Below are positions 25,901-36,037 of a stretch of 64,000 bases of DNA, in pieces. Within the stretch, counting starts at the first letter, position 1; every line of letters starts with the position of its first letter. The DNA is from Intestinibacter bartlettii (GTDB lineage: Bacteria; Bacillota; Clostridia; Peptostreptococcales; Peptostreptococcaceae), in contig CP102273.1 in NCBI GenBank assembly GCA_025148965.1, forward strand, positions 2,170,001-2,234,000. The letters are read 5' to 3'. Below the pieces are notes generated by a model that made no database searches, was not told where the DNA came from, and saw nothing but the letters and a program-made list of their open reading frames with translations. Both the position numbers and the translations under genes were made by a program.

Positions 25901-25939
25901 AAAAAAAAACTACTCTATGGTAGTATTAAGTAGTTTAAA
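25901..25939 (-). terminator. Terminator of the TspO gene
   Basis: Arms aaactact (25907-25914) and agtagttt (25929-25936), followed by nine Ts on the minus strand. It is about 40 bases past the 25978 stop. Confidence 0.85.
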
Positions 25940-25977
25940 AAACCTTTATCTTTATATATTATTTAACTAAAATAGTT

Positions 25978-26475
25978 TTATTTGTTTAATACCCAAATAA
26001 AATAACTTAAAAATATAACAAAAACCATCCAAATTATATATGGAATATTAAGTATTGCAGCAGTTTTATCTATTTTATAGAACCTATAAATCATTATAAC
26101 AAGAACAAGTGTTAAAATAACACTTTCTACAAATGCTACAAATTTTAAGTCTAATCCAAAGAATAATATACTCCATAAAAAATTCAGTGCTAATTGAAGA
26201 TAATATAAAAATATTGCATCGTTTATCTTTTGAGTGCTCTTATTTGAGCTTCTAATTATGTACGCTGATATCCCCATTAAAATATATAATATAGGCCATA
26301 TAATAGAAAATAGACCTGCACTTGGGGCAAAATCTGGTTTAATTAATTGTGCATACTGAATTTGAAAAGATGTCTGGGATAATAAAACAGCTATCATACT
26401 GCTTAAAAATCCTGTTAATAAAGGAATTGCAACACAAATAAGAAATTTTTTTATTTCCTTAACAGATATAATCAA
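25978..26475 (-). CDS. TspO/MBR family membrane protein
   Basis: Five-helix membrane protein of the tryptophan-rich sensory protein (translocator protein) family, which binds porphyrins and hydrophobic ligands. Signature parts: YAQLIKPDFAPSAGLFSIIW (the KP..P segment), WPILYILMGISAY, LQLALNFLWSILFF (the N-x2-W of helix 4) and a final FIWVLNK. Length 165 is right. It has fewer Trp than typical TspO. ATG 26475. Transcribed alone, with terminators on both sides. Haem biosynthesis has no other gene nearby except hemW (36 kb), so its ligand here is unknown. Confidence 0.9.
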   Translation of the reverse strand: MIISVKEIKKFLICVAIPLLTGFLSSMIAVLLSQTSFQIQYAQLIKPDFAPSAGLFSIIWPILYILMGISAYIIRSSNKSTQKINDAIFLYYLQLALNFLWSILFFGLDLKFVAFVESVILTLVLVIMIYRFYKIDKTAAILNIPYIIWMVFVIFLSYFIWVLNK

Positions 26476-26574
26476 CTATTTCACCTTCCTATAATTATTA
26501 ATTGTAAATGCTTTTATAATAATTATGTGCAAGGCTTATAATATATTACACTACTATTTTTATTTTAAAACGTA

Positions 26575-26606
26575 AAAAGGCCTAGAATTTTATTCTAGAC
26601 CTTTTA
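26575..26606 (-). terminator. Terminator of rpsU-yqeY
   Basis: Fourteen-base arms aaaaggcctagaat and attctagacctttt (one G-T pair) followed by TTTTTACG on the minus strand, just after the yqeY stop. Confidence 0.85.
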
Positions 26607-26608
26607 AT

Positions 26609-27052
26609 CTATTGTAAGTTTTTTCTAACTAATTCATTTATTAGCTTTCCATCAGCACGACCTTTTACTTTAGGCATGATTGATGACATAATTTGCTTCA
26701 TATCTTTCATTGAAGTAGCTCCAACTTCTGATATAGTTGCAATCACGATTTCGTTTAGTTCTTCTTCGCTTAATTGTTGAGGTAGGTACTCTTTTAAAAC
26801 TTCTATTTCAGCTTCTGCTTGAGTCGCTAAATCTTCTCTACCCGCTTTCTTAAATTCGTTTAGAGAATCTTTTGTTTGTTTTAGTAGTTTAGCTATTATG
26901 TCGATTACTTGAGAATCGTCTAGCTCAACCCTATTATCAACTTCAAATTGCTTAATTGAAGCCCTAATTAAAGTTACTACTGATTTTTTAGTATTATCTT
27001 TGTTTTTCATAGAAGACTTTAGATCTTCTTGTAACTTTTGTTTAAGGGACAT
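26609..27052 (-). CDS. yqeY: GatB/YqeY domain protein
   Basis: A 147-residue protein similar to the tail domain of GatB, which binds tRNA in the Asp/Glu-tRNA amidotransferase; the stand-alone YqeY has no settled role. It starts MSLKQKLQEDLKSSMKNKD with TLIRASIKQFEVDNRVEL. The second half has AEIEVLKEYLPQQLSEEEL and IMPKVKGRADGKLINELVRK, typical of the family. ATG 27052 follows GAGGTGA; an in-frame GTG at 27061 overlaps this site. It lies 42 bases after rpsU, a very conserved pair. Confidence 0.93.
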   Translation of the reverse strand: MSLKQKLQEDLKSSMKNKDNTKKSVVTLIRASIKQFEVDNRVELDDSQVIDIIAKLLKQTKDSLNEFKKAGREDLATQAEAEIEVLKEYLPQQLSEEELNEIVIATISEVGATSMKDMKQIMSSIMPKVKGRADGKLINELVRKNLQ

Positions 27053-27094
27053 TCCCTTCACCTCTTTATTTCATTTTACTACTTTTAGATATTA

Positions 27095-27274
27095 CTATCT
27101 TTTAGCATTTTTTCTTCTAGCTGCTTCAGCTTTTTTCTTACGTTTAACACTTGGTTTATCATAGTGTTCTCTTTTTCTTACTTCTGACATTATGCCAGAC
27201 ATAGCGCATTGACGTTTAAATCTTCTTAAAGCACTATCTAATGATTCATTTTCTCTTACTCTTACTTCTGACAT
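27095..27274 (-). CDS. rpsU: 30S ribosomal protein S21
   Basis: A 59-residue S21 protein, too short for the usual ORF length cut-off. It starts [20 protein letters not shown], then [20 protein letters not shown] and a Lys/Arg/Ala-rich tail, exactly the S21 pattern. S21 helps the small subunit bind mRNA. ATG 27274 has a strong GGAGGGAGGG site. Just upstream it has an inverted-repeat region (gtcctt..) but no clear riboswitch. Co-transcribed with yqeY. Confidence 0.96.
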   Translation of the reverse strand: MSEVRVRENESLDSALRRFKRQCAMSGIMSEVRKREHYDKPSVKRKKKAEAARRKNAKR

Positions 27275-27461
27275 TCTTTTTCCCTCCCTCCGATTTCGCG
27301 AATTATGTATAAAATCGTATGAGTCCTTACAAACCTCTCCGATTTCATACTTGTATATTATAAACTATATTTTTATATTTATCAAGTATTTTAATTAAAT
27401 ATAAAATGAAATTTATTAATATACAAGAACAATTTTACTTTTTTAGCCAAAAACATTCAAA

Positions 27462-27812
27462 TTATTTGGGATTTTTTTCATACATTGGAAGTTTTTTACC
27501 AGCTAGCACATGAAAATGAATGTGTTTTACTTCTTGGCCGCCATCTGCACCACAGTTATTTATTATTCTAAATCCATTTTGAGCAAAACCTTTTTCATTT
27601 GCTATTATATTAATTACCTTATGAATATGTGCAATAATATCCATATCCTCTGCATTTACATCTAGTATACTTTCATAATGTTTTTTAGGTACTACTAGAA
27701 TATGATATGGTGCAACAGGATTTATATCATTAAATGCTAAAACCTTGTCATCTTCATATACTATATCTCCCGGTATCTCTCCTGCTATTATTTTACAAAA
27801 TAAACAGTCCAT
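27462..27812 (-). CDS. HIT-family nucleotide-binding protein
   Basis: A 116-residue histidine-triad protein of the Hint/HinT branch, likely a purine-nucleoside phosphoramidase. It starts MDCLFCKIIAGEIPGDIVYEDD, with the two Cys (positions 3 and 6) characteristic of zinc-containing members. The active-site triad HIHFHVLAG lies near residue 100. ATG 27812. It follows mtaB by about 40 bases on the same strand and may be the last gene of the dnaJ-distal part of the heat-shock region. Confidence 0.94.
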   Translation of the reverse strand: MDCLFCKIIAGEIPGDIVYEDDKVLAFNDINPVAPYHILVVPKKHYESILDVNAEDMDIIAHIHKVINIIANEKGFAQNGFRIINNCGADGGQEVKHIHFHVLAGKKLPMYEKNPK

Positions 27813-27853
27813 CTCCTATACACCTCCTATCTAATTATATGTATTTCTACATA

Positions 27854-29152
27854 CTATACTAAAATTCCTTCTAAGAATTCATTTTTTACATCTTTTATTT
27901 TAACTTTTAAAATTTGTTCTGATATGTCATTATCACTTTCTACTATAACTTTTACATAATTTTCTGTTAGGCCTTCATATTTATTATCTCCAACTTTTTG
28001 TTCGAATAATACATTAAATTCTTTATCTAACATTTTTTGTCCAAATTTATTGAAGTTTTCTTCATTTAATTGAAGTAATTTTTCACTTCTATCATGTTTT
28101 GTACTTGGATCAACTTGGTTTTCCATAGTAGCAGCTGGTGTTCCTTTTCTTGGCGAATATTTAAACACATGCATATGAGTAAGTTCTATATCTTTTAAGA
28201 ACTCATATGTTTTGTCGAATTCTTCATTTGTTTCACCTGGGAATCCAACTATAACGTCTGTAGTTATAGATACATTTGGTATAGCAGCTCTAAGTCTGTC
28301 TACTATTGCTTTATATTCTTCTGTAGTATATCTACGTTTCATTCTTTTTAAAGTTTCATCACATCCACTTTGTAATGATAAGTGGTAGTGTGGACAAACT
28401 TTATCCATAGTTGAAACAGCCTCTACAAACTCATCTGTGAATAATATTGGTTCAACAGAGCTAAGTCTTATTCTTTCTATTCCTTCTATATCATTTATTT
28501 GTTTTATTACATCTAGAAGTTTTATATCGCTGTCTTTTATGTCTTTTCCATAAGATGCAACGTGTATTCCTGTTAAAACTACTTCTTTATATCCGTTAGA
28601 TGCAAGATTTTCTACTTCTTTAACTATGCTTTCTAAATCTCTACTTCTAACTCTACCTCTTGCATATGGTATTATGCAGTATGAGCAATATCTATCACAT
28701 CCATCTTGTATTTTCATAAATGCTCTTGTTTTACCATTAGTTTTGTTTATTTCGATTTCTTCGAAAGCTTTAACTTTCATTATATCGTCAACTGTACTAA
28801 CTTTTCTGCTTGCATCGATTTTTTTAACTTCTTCTACTATTTTCTTTCTATCATTTGTACCCATAACAAGATTTACTTCATCTATTGAAAGTATTTCTTC
28901 TGGTGATACTTGTGAATAACATCCAACAACTGCTATTATTGCATCTGGATTTTTCTTTTTCATTCTTCTTATATATTGTCTTGATTTTCTATCACTCATA
29001 TGAGTTACAGTACAAGTATTTATAACATACACGTCTGCATAATCTTCTGTCTCTGCTTTTTCATATCCTTCTTTTTCGAATAACTCAAGCATTGCCTCTG
29101 TTTCGTATTGGTTTACTTTACACCCTAAAGTATAAAATGCCACTTTTTTCAT
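27854..29152 (-). CDS. mtaB: tRNA (N6-threonylcarbamoyladenosine37-C2) methylthiotransferase
   Basis: Radical-SAM enzyme that adds a methylthio group to t6A37 of ANN-decoding tRNAs. The N-terminal MTTase domain (TLGCKVNQYETE, NTCTVTHMSD, VVGCYSQ) holds the first cluster Cys. The radical-SAM motif is CDRYCSYCIIPYARG (about residue 150). A C-terminal TRAM domain runs from about 370. Length 432 is right. The ATG overlaps the rsmE stop by one base, so they are translationally coupled. tcdA (55.7 kb), which converts t6A to the cyclic form, acts on the same nucleoside. Confidence 0.95.
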   Translation of the reverse strand: MKKVAFYTLGCKVNQYETEAMLELFEKEGYEKAETEDYADVYVINTCTVTHMSDRKSRQYIRRMKKKNPDAIIAVVGCYSQVSPEEILSIDEVNLVMGTNDRKKIVEEVKKIDASRKVSTVDDIMKVKAFEEIEINKTNGKTRAFMKIQDGCDRYCSYCIIPYARGRVRSRDLESIVKEVENLASNGYKEVVLTGIHVASYGKDIKDSDIKLLDVIKQINDIEGIERIRLSSVEPILFTDEFVEAVSTMDKVCPHYHLSLQSGCDETLKRMKRRYTTEEYKAIVDRLRAAIPNVSITTDVIVGFPGETNEEFDKTYEFLKDIELTHMHVFKYSPRKGTPAATMENQVDPSTKHDRSEKLLQLNEENFNKFGQKMLDKEFNVLFEQKVGDNKYEGLTENYVKVIVESDNDISEQILKVKIKDVKNEFLEGILV

Positions 29153-29904
29153 TAAATATTTCCTCCTAAGTCACTCAGTTCATATAAAACTATTGAAGAA
29201 GCGACTACTGATGCCGTTTCAGTTCTTAGTATTCTAGGTCCTAATGATACAACTTTAGAGTTTATATCTTGGATATTTTCTATTTCTTCTTCTTCAAAGC
29301 CACCCTCTGGTCCTACAAAAATCCCAATTGAATTTATGTCAGCACCTTCTATAGCACTTTTTATAGATACAGTTCTTTCATTTTCATAAGGGCATATATT
29401 CATATCGTTGTTTTTCATGTCTTCTAAAGCTTCTTTAAATGATAATATACCTCTTAATTTAGGTATTTTACCTCTTTTGCTTTGTTTTGCCGCTTCATAC
29501 ATTATTCTTTCCCAACGCTCTATCTTTTTGCCTTCTTTTTTGTCGTCAACTTTTACTACACTTCTCTTTGTAGATACTAAAATTATTTCGTCAACGCCAA
29601 CTTCTGTAAGTTTTTGAAGTATTAACTCCATCTTAGTACTTTTAGGCAGACCTTGATATAGTTTTACTTTTAAATCTGATTCTCTTTTTATTTCTCTTTT
29701 TTCTATTATGTCTAAGTCAACTTGTTCTTTATTTATATCAGTTATTTCACAAATGTATTCAGAGTTGTCTTTATCGCATATTTCTAATTTTTCACCGATT
29801 TTACATCTTAAAACTTTAGATATATGTTTTACATCTTCTCCTACTATTACACATGTGTTGTTTTCTAAATTAATGTTATTTTTGTCTACAAAAAATCTAT
29901 CCAT
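29152..29904 (-). CDS. rsmE: 16S rRNA (uracil1498-N3)-methyltransferase
   Basis: SPOUT-family methyltransferase that makes m3U1498 in the decoding site of 16S rRNA. It starts MDRFFVDK with an N-terminal PUA-like part (1-70, including GEDVKHISKVLRCKIGE). The trefoil knot motifs are EVGVDEI..STKRSVV, GIFVGPEGGFEEEEI and LGPRILRTETASVVASSIV. Length 250 is normal. ATG 29904 follows AGGTG. It sits between prmA and mtaB, the common clostridial order behind dnaJ. Confidence 0.95.
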   Translation of the reverse strand: MDRFFVDKNNINLENNTCVIVGEDVKHISKVLRCKIGEKLEICDKDNSEYICEITDINKEQVDLDIIEKREIKRESDLKVKLYQGLPKSTKMELILQKLTEVGVDEIILVSTKRSVVKVDDKKEGKKIERWERIMYEAAKQSKRGKIPKLRGILSFKEALEDMKNNDMNICPYENERTVSIKSAIEGADINSIGIFVGPEGGFEEEEIENIQDINSKVVSLGPRILRTETASVVASSIVLYELSDLGGNI

Positions 29905-29912
29905 TATTTCAC

Positions 29913-30854
29913 CTACTTAAGTTTAGAAACTATAGCTGACCATTCACCTAATCTTTCAACTTTAACTATTTCAAATCCGTTTTCTTCTAATGCTTCACAA
30001 ACTTCATCTATTTTAGCAAGTATTATACCAGAAGATATAAATACACCATCTTCTTTTAAGAATTTACTTACGTCTTTAGCAAGTATTTTTATTATATCTG
30101 CTATTATATTTGCAACTATTACATCAGCCTTAGAGTCAACAACTTCGAATAATGAACCGTGTTTAACTACTACTTTATCTGATACATGGTTTATTTCACA
30201 GTTTTCTTTTGATACTTTTACCGCTACTTCATCTAAATCACCTGCTACTACTTCTTTAGCACCTAACTCAGCCGCTGCTATTGCAAGTATACCACTACCG
30301 CATCCTATATCAAATACAGTTTTTGTTTCATCTACATAGTTTTCTAATTCTCTTATACACATAGAAGTAGTCTCGTGAGTTCCTGTCCCGAATGCCATCC
30401 CTGGATCTAATTCTATTATTAAGTCACCTTCTTGTTTTTCGTAATCTTCCCAGCTTGGTTTTACTACTATTTTTTTACCTACTTTTGTTGGTTTGTAGTA
30501 TTTTTTCCATTCATTTGCCCAGTCTGATTCATTAACGTTACTTAATGATACAGAACCTTCTCCTATATCTAATCCGAATGATGGTAATAGAGATATTCTA
30601 GCTTTTACTGTTTCGATAAGTTCTAATACATTTCTTTCTTCTGGTATGTAAGTTTTTATAAGTACTCCATCTTGACCGCTTTTGTTGAATACTTCCTCTT
30701 CAACATAGTCCCAATCAAGTTCGTTTTTCTTTTGGAATAAGAAATCTTTAGGGTCTTCTATCATAACCCCTCCACATCTTTCTTCCATTAATATATTACT
30801 TATAGCTTCTACAGCTTCAGTTGTAGTTTTTATAGTTACTTCTGTCCAATTCAT
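29913..30854 (-). CDS. prmA: Ribosomal protein L11 methyltransferase
   Basis: SAM-dependent enzyme that trimethylates Lys and the N-terminus of ribosomal protein L11. The N-terminal substrate-recognition half (1-130) starts MNWTEVTIKTTTEAVEAISN. The methyltransferase core has DPGMAFGTGTHETTSMC, FDIGCGSGILAIAAAELGA (SAM motif I, about residue 180) and VIVANIIADII. Length 313. ATG 30854 follows an AAGGAAG site. It is about 280 bases downstream of dnaJ and separated by a terminator, but the group prmA-rsmE-mtaB is normally linked to the dnaK locus. Confidence 0.96.
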   Translation of the reverse strand: MNWTEVTIKTTTEAVEAISNILMEERCGGVMIEDPKDFLFQKKNELDWDYVEEEVFNKSGQDGVLIKTYIPEERNVLELIETVKARISLLPSFGLDIGEGSVSLSNVNESDWANEWKKYYKPTKVGKKIVVKPSWEDYEKQEGDLIIELDPGMAFGTGTHETTSMCIRELENYVDETKTVFDIGCGSGILAIAAAELGAKEVVAGDLDEVAVKVSKENCEINHVSDKVVVKHGSLFEVVDSKADVIVANIIADIIKILAKDVSKFLKEDGVFISSGIILAKIDEVCEALEENGFEIVKVERLGEWSAIVSKLK

Positions 30855-31086
30855 ATTGTAGTTATCTTCCTTTCTTTGTTTTGTTGTTCAAATTTATAGT
30901 TTTATACTTATAATTTTCAATTTTAAAAATTTCATTTAACTATTATATCATATTTAACAGATTGATTAATTAGTAAATTACAGATATCGTCAAATTTTGC
31001 AAAGTTTTTTAGTTATATTTTTGTATATAACATTACTTTTTTTATTTTGTCCTAAATATTGTAATTTTATAATACAGTTTTTTAGC

Positions 31087-31132
31087 AAAAAAAAGTATTT
31101 CAGATAGTTTAATCATATCTAAAATACTTTTT
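31087..31132 (-). terminator. Terminator of dnaJ
   Basis: Arms aaaagtattt.agata (31091-31106) and tatct.aaatactttt (31116-31131), with eight Ts on the minus strand. Confidence 0.85.
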
Positions 31133-31139
31133 AATAAAT

Positions 31140-32315
31140 TTATTTTTTAATCCCTTTAAAGAAGTTATCTATCTTGCTCTTCCAACTCCTCTGTTTTTCA
31201 TGAACTTTATTTCCGCAAGATTCATCAAATTTTCTTAATAATTCTTTTTGTTCGTCATTTAATTTTTTAGGTGTATCTATTATAACTTTAACGTATTGAT
31301 CACCTCTAGAATTACTTCTTAATTTTGGTATACCTTTTTCTCTAAGTCTAAATACTGTTCCTGTTTGAGTTCCTTCAGGTAAGTTGTATGAAACTTTTCC
31401 GTCTAAAGTAGGTACTTCTAATTTATCACCTAATGCAGCTTGAGTAAATCTTATAGGCATTTCTATATAAACATCATATCCTTCTCTTGTGAATATTTCA
31501 TGTTTTTGTACATTTACTACAATGTATAAGTCCCCTCTTGGGCCACCTTTTTCTCCTACTTCACCTTGACCAGAAAGTTTTATCATTTGTCCATCATCTA
31601 TACCTGCTGGTATATCAACTTCTATAGTCTTAGTTTTTCTTACGCTACCTTTTCCATGACATTTGTTACATGGTGATTCATTTATTTCCCCTTCACCATT
31701 ACATGTAGAACATGTTCTTTGGCTAGCTATATTACCAAATGGAGTTCTTTGAACACTTTGAACTGTACCTGAACCATGACAAGTTGGACAAGTTTTCTTA
31801 GTTGTTCCTGGTTTTGCTCCACTACCATGACATTCATCACATTCTTCACTTCTATTTATTTTAACTTTTATTTTTTTACCAAATGCAGCTTCTTCAAATT
31901 TAATTGTAACTGATTGTCTTATATCAGCACCACGTCTTGGTCCTCTTCTTCTTGATGATCCACCTGAACCACCAAATCCGCCAAAGCCAGAACCGAATAT
32001 ATCTCCGAATATATCTTCGAATCCGCCAAAGCCACCTGAACCACCGAATCCACCGAAACCTTGACCTCCGCCAAAGCCAGCTTGACCATTTAATCCATCA
32101 TGACCAAATCTATCGTAAGTACTTCTTTTTTCTTCATCAGATAATACTTCATAAGCTTCGTTTATTTCTTTAAATTTCTCTTCAGCCGCTTTATCACCAG
32201 GATTTTTATCTGGATGATATTTCATGGCTAATTTTCTATAAGCTTTTTTAATTTCTTTAGCATCCGCATCTTTGCTTACACCAAGCACCTCATAGTAATC
32301 TCTTTTTTCACTCAA
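31140..32315 (-). CDS. dnaJ: Chaperone protein DnaJ
   Basis: Hsp40 co-chaperone that delivers substrates to DnaK and stimulates its ATPase. The J domain (about 3-70) has [10 protein letters not shown]. The Gly/Phe-rich linker is about 75-130. Four CxxCxGxG zinc repeats lie at about 145-210 ([40 protein letters not shown]). The C-terminal substrate domain follows. The true start is TTG 32315, giving [12 protein letters not shown], eight bases after AAAGGTGG; the GTG at 32327 overlaps that site. Length 391. It is in the hrcA operon but preceded by a hairpin at 32345-32381. Confidence 0.97.
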   Translation of the reverse strand: MSEKRDYYEVLGVSKDADAKEIKKAYRKLAMKYHPDKNPGDKAAEEKFKEINEAYEVLSDEEKRSTYDRFGHDGLNGQAGFGGGQGFGGFGGSGGFGGFEDIFGDIFGSGFGGFGGSGGSSRRRGPRRGADIRQSVTIKFEEAAFGKKIKVKINRSEECDECHGSGAKPGTTKKTCPTCHGSGTVQSVQRTPFGNIASQRTCSTCNGEGEINESPCNKCHGKGSVRKTKTIEVDIPAGIDDGQMIKLSGQGEVGEKGGPRGDLYIVVNVQKHEIFTREGYDVYIEMPIRFTQAALGDKLEVPTLDGKVSYNLPEGTQTGTVFRLREKGIPKLRSNSRGDQYVKVIIDTPKKLNDEQKELLRKFDESCGNKVHEKQRSWKSKIDNFFKGIKK

Positions 32316-32344
32316 GGAATTCACCACCTTTTATATCTTACAAA

Positions 32345-32383
32345 ATAATAGCTTGTAGAATGTTAAACTACAAGCTATTATAA
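32345..32383 (-). terminator. Hairpin between dnaK and dnaJ
   Basis: Perfect 14-base arms ataatagcttgtag (32345-32358) and ctacaagctattat (32368-32381) with a 9-base loop and a short TTTTG tail on the minus strand. It is likely to be a partial terminator or an RNA-processing site that lowers dnaJ relative to dnaK. Confidence 0.7.
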
Positions 32384-32441
32384 AATTTACTTTAACAGAC
32401 TAATCTCTATATATTATACACAAATACTCTGTTTTTGTAAC

Positions 32442-34298
32442 CTATTTATCATCAACTTCTGTGAAATCTGCATCTACTACGTTGTCATCACCATTTCCTG
32501 CATTTGCACCTTGGTCATATCCTGCATCTTGAGCACTTTCAGCACCTTGTGCAGCTTGAGCTTGTTGATACATTTGTTCAGATATTTTATGGAATTTGTT
32601 CATTACTTCGTCCATAGCAGTTTTTAATTCTTCAGCAGTTGAGCTTTCTTTATCTTTAACTGATTTTAAGTTTTCTAAAGCACTTTCTATAGCTGATTTA
32701 TCTTCTGCACTTACTTTATCACCTAATTCATTTAAAGTTTTTTCAGTTTGATAAATAGTTGATTCAGCTTGGTTTAATGCTTCTATTTTTTCTTTCTTTT
32801 GTTTATCTGCTTCAGCATTCATTTCAGCTTCTTTTACTTTCTTTTCTATTTCTTCTTCTGATAAGTTAGTTCCTGAAGTTATAGTAACTTTTTGTTCTTT
32901 TCCAGTTCCTAAATCTTTAGCAGTAACATGAACTATACCATTAGCATCTATATCGAAAGTAACTTCTATTTGAGGTATTCCTCTTGGAGCTGGTGGTATT
33001 TCAGATAATTGGAATCTACCTAATGTAGTATTATCATAAGCCATTGATCTTTCACCTTGTAATACATGTATATCAACAGCAGTTTGGTTATCTGCAGCAG
33101 TTGAGAATACTTGAGATTTCTTAGTTGGTATTGTTGTATTTCTTTCTATTATTTTAGTCATTACGTTACCCATAGTTTCTATACCTAATGATAATGGAGT
33201 AACATCTAGTAATAATAAGTCGTTAACTTCACCAGTTAAAACACCAGCTTGTATAGCAGCACCAGCAGCAACACATTCATCTGGGTTTATACCTTTATGA
33301 GGTTCTTTTCCTATGAAGTTTTTAACAGCTTCTTGAACTGCAGGTATTCTTGTAGAACCACCTACTAATAATACGTCGTCTATTTCTGAAACTGAAAGTC
33401 CAGCATCAGCTAAAGCACTCTTAGTTGGTCCCATAGTTTTTTCTACTAAATCAGCAGTTAATTCGTTGAATTTAGCTCTTGATAAATCTATATTCATATG
33501 TTTTGGTCCTTCTGCAGTTGCAGTTATGAATGGTAGATTTATGTTAGTTGACATTGTTGAAGATAATTCTTTTTTAGCTTTTTCAGCAGCTTCTTTTAAT
33601 CTTTGTAATGCCATTTTGTCTGATCTTAAATCAACACCTTCAGCTTTTTTGAATTCGTCAGCTAAGTAATCTATTATAACTTTATCGAAGTCGTCTCCAC
33701 CTAATCTGTTGTTACCAGCAGTAGCTAGAACTTCGAAAGTACCATCGCCTATTTCAAGTATTGATACGTCGAATGTACCACCACCTAAGTCGAATACTAA
33801 TATTTTCTTTTCTTCGTCTAATTTATCCATACCGTAAGCAAGAGCAGCAGCAGTTGGTTCGTTTATTATTCTTTTAACGTCTAATCCTGCTATTCTACCT
33901 GCATCTTTAGTTGCTTGTCTTTGAGCATCTGTGAAGTATGCTGGAACAGTTATAACTGCTTCTGTTACTTGTTGTCCTAAGTATCCTTCAGCATCTGCTT
34001 TTAATTTTTGAAGTATTATTGCTGATATTTCTTGTGGAGTGTATCCTTTACCATCTATATCAACTTTGTAATCTGTACCCATGTGAGTTTTTATTGAAGT
34101 TACAGTTCTTTCTGCATTTGTAACTGCTTGTCTTTTTGCAGGTTCCCCAACTATTCTTTCACCATCTTTTGTAAATGCTACTACTGATGGTGTAGTTCTC
34201 ATACCTTCGTTATTTGCTATTATTTGAGGTTCTCCACCTTCTAAAACTGCTACACAAGAGTTTGTTGTACCTAAATCTATACCTATTACTTTTGCCAT
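32442..34298 (-). CDS. dnaK: Chaperone protein DnaK (Hsp70)
   Basis: ATP-driven protein-folding chaperone. The N-terminal ATPase domain (1-360) shows [40 protein letters not shown] and [14 protein letters not shown]. The linker ends with [15 protein letters not shown] and is followed by the substrate-binding domain and a helical lid. The end is an Ala/Gln/Asp-rich tail and [10 protein letters not shown]. The true start is ATG 34298, nine bases after AGGAGG; an upstream in-frame ATG at 34325 lies inside the grpE-dnaK gap without a site. Length 618. Third gene of the hrcA operon, so under CIRCE/HrcA control. Confidence 0.98.
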   Translation of the reverse strand: MAKVIGIDLGTTNSCVAVLEGGEPQIIANNEGMRTTPSVVAFTKDGERIVGEPAKRQAVTNAERTVTSIKTHMGTDYKVDIDGKGYTPQEISAIILQKLKADAEGYLGQQVTEAVITVPAYFTDAQRQATKDAGRIAGLDVKRIINEPTAAALAYGMDKLDEEKKILVFDLGGGTFDVSILEIGDGTFEVLATAGNNRLGGDDFDKVIIDYLADEFKKAEGVDLRSDKMALQRLKEAAEKAKKELSSTMSTNINLPFITATAEGPKHMNIDLSRAKFNELTADLVEKTMGPTKSALADAGLSVSEIDDVLLVGGSTRIPAVQEAVKNFIGKEPHKGINPDECVAAGAAIQAGVLTGEVNDLLLLDVTPLSLGIETMGNVMTKIIERNTTIPTKKSQVFSTAADNQTAVDIHVLQGERSMAYDNTTLGRFQLSEIPPAPRGIPQIEVTFDIDANGIVHVTAKDLGTGKEQKVTITSGTNLSEEEIEKKVKEAEMNAEADKQKKEKIEALNQAESTIYQTEKTLNELGDKVSAEDKSAIESALENLKSVKDKESSTAEELKTAMDEVMNKFHKISEQMYQQAQAAQGAESAQDAGYDQGANAGNGDDNVVDADFTEVDDK

Positions 34299-34382
34299 CT
34301 TAATACGCCTCCTGAAAATTTTCAATATTAATTAATTTGTTAGCTATTTTATTTATTAGCTATTTTATTATTTACATATTTA

Positions 34383-34970
34383 TTAGCAAGATACTTTAAC
34401 CATTGTTGGTCTTATTACTTTTGTACCAAGCTTGTATCCTTTTTGTAGTACCATAACAACTTTGTTTGGTTCTACTCCATCTATACTTTCTTGCATTACC
34501 GCCATATGAACATTTGGATCAAAGTCAGCATCTTGCGCTTCTATTTCTTCAACACCAAATTTCACAAGTGAATCTTTTAGTTGTTTATAAACTAAATCTA
34601 CACCTTTATAAAGTGCTTCTTCTTTATCTGGGCATGCATCTAATGCTCTTTCCATGTTGTCTATAACTGGTATTAATTCAGTTATTATTTTTTCATTTGC
34701 AAACACACCAATCGTTTCTTTTTCTTGTTGTGTTCTTCTAATATAATTAGAATATTCTGCTTGAAGTCTTTTATATTTATCTTCAGATGCTTCTACTTTA
34801 GATTGTAAGTCTTTTATTTGATCATCGACTTTTTTCTCTTCTAATTTAGAATTTATATCTGTTACATTATCATCTTCAGTTTGTTCTGTCTTTACTTCCT
34901 CAGTCACTTGTTCTTCAACTGAAGCATTTGTTTCATTTTTAACTTCAGATTGTACATCTTTATTTTCCAA
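34383..34970 (-). CDS. grpE: Nucleotide exchange factor GrpE
   Basis: Dimeric nucleotide exchange factor for DnaK. Residues 1-55 are an acidic, Glu/Asp/Thr-rich disordered lead. The long coiled coil (about 50-115) includes EDKYKRLQAEYSNYIRRTQQE. The C-terminal beta-domain ends KGYKLGTKVIRPTMVKV. Length 195 fits. The start is TTG 34970 with GAGGGGTG seven bases upstream. It sits 31 bases after hrcA and before dnaK, in the standard heat-shock order. Confidence 0.95.
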   Translation of the reverse strand: MENKDVQSEVKNETNASVEEQVTEEVKTEQTEDDNVTDINSKLEEKKVDDQIKDLQSKVEASEDKYKRLQAEYSNYIRRTQQEKETIGVFANEKIITELIPVIDNMERALDACPDKEEALYKGVDLVYKQLKDSLVKFGVEEIEAQDADFDPNVHMAVMQESIDGVEPNKVVMVLQKGYKLGTKVIRPTMVKVSC

Positions 34971-35000
34971 GATATTACACCCCTCGATTCTTTTTATTTT

Positions 35001-36017
35001 CTATTTATTATTAAGTAGTATATTCATATAATTTATTATCGAATATATTCTAGAATAATCCATTCTCGTTGGACCTATAAAACTTATACGTCCTATTTGC
35101 TCATTATCTACTTTATATGTAGCTGTCACAACACTACAATCTTGAGCTTGTTGACAATCATTATCGCTTCCAATTATTATATTAGTATTGTCTTTTAATA
35201 TTCCTTTTGATTGTATAATCTTTGCTACAGTTTCTTTTGTTTCTAACATATCTAAAAAACTTCTAGCCTTTAATACATCATTAAACTCTGGATAGTCTAG
35301 TATATTTGTAACACCATTTAATGTTATTGAAACATCATCATCTGATACATTGGAGTTTAATACACTAAGTAGTTTATCTACTATAGAAGAATATTCTCCT
35401 ATTTCATATTTTATAAAAGCTATTAAATTGTTATCAATATCTGTTATGCTTTTTCCTCCAAGCTTTCTAGTAAGATTATCAGAAATTATATTCAACTTAG
35501 CCTGATCTAAATACTTTTTAGTAGGAATATCAGATTTTTTAATATCTCCCGTATCTGTTACTATTATTAACAATATACTGTGTTCACCCATACTAACTAG
35601 TTGGATATGTTTAATTACACTAGGCTTTACTAATCTTGTAGTACCTATAGTAGTGTAATTAGTAAGCTGTGATAGCATCTTAGAAGTTTCATGAATTAAA
35701 CTTTGTATATGATTCATATTGCTCTCTACACATTTTTCAATTATTTCTTTATCGCTATCATTTAATTCATTAGTCCCCATCAACAAATCTACATATAGTT
35801 TATAACCTTTTTCTGTTGGCACCCTACCTGCTGATGTATGTGGTTGAACTAAATATCCCAATTCTTCCAAGTCCGCCATTTCATTTCTTATAGTAGCAGC
35901 GCTAACTCCAAGATTATGCTTTTTCGAAATTGTTCTAGATCCTACAGCTTCAGCTGTTTCAATATAATCTTTAACTACCGCTTTGAGGATTTTCATTTTT
36001 CTTTCATTTAGTTCCAT
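35001..36017 (-). CDS. hrcA: Heat-inducible transcription repressor HrcA
   Basis: Represses the hrcA-grpE-dnaK-dnaJ operon by binding CIRCE; activity depends on GroEL. The N-terminal winged helix (1-75) has MELNERKMKILKAVVKDYIE, AEAVGSRTISKKHNLGVS and AATIRNEMADLEELGYL, then QPHTSAGRVPTEKGYKLYVD. The GAF-like middle ends FIGPTRMDYSRI. I use ATG 36017, eight bases after AGGAGG. An upstream in-frame start at 36044 would begin inside the CIRCE operator and has no ribosome site. Length 338. Confidence 0.96.
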   Translation of the reverse strand: MELNERKMKILKAVVKDYIETAEAVGSRTISKKHNLGVSAATIRNEMADLEELGYLVQPHTSAGRVPTEKGYKLYVDLLMGTNELNDSDKEIIEKCVESNMNHIQSLIHETSKMLSQLTNYTTIGTTRLVKPSVIKHIQLVSMGEHSILLIIVTDTGDIKKSDIPTKKYLDQAKLNIISDNLTRKLGGKSITDIDNNLIAFIKYEIGEYSSIVDKLLSVLNSNVSDDDVSITLNGVTNILDYPEFNDVLKARSFLDMLETKETVAKIIQSKGILKDNTNIIIGSDNDCQQAQDCSVVTATYKVDNEQIGRISFIGPTRMDYSRIYSIINYMNILLNNK

Positions 36018-36037
36018 TTTTTCTTTCCTCCTCGCTG

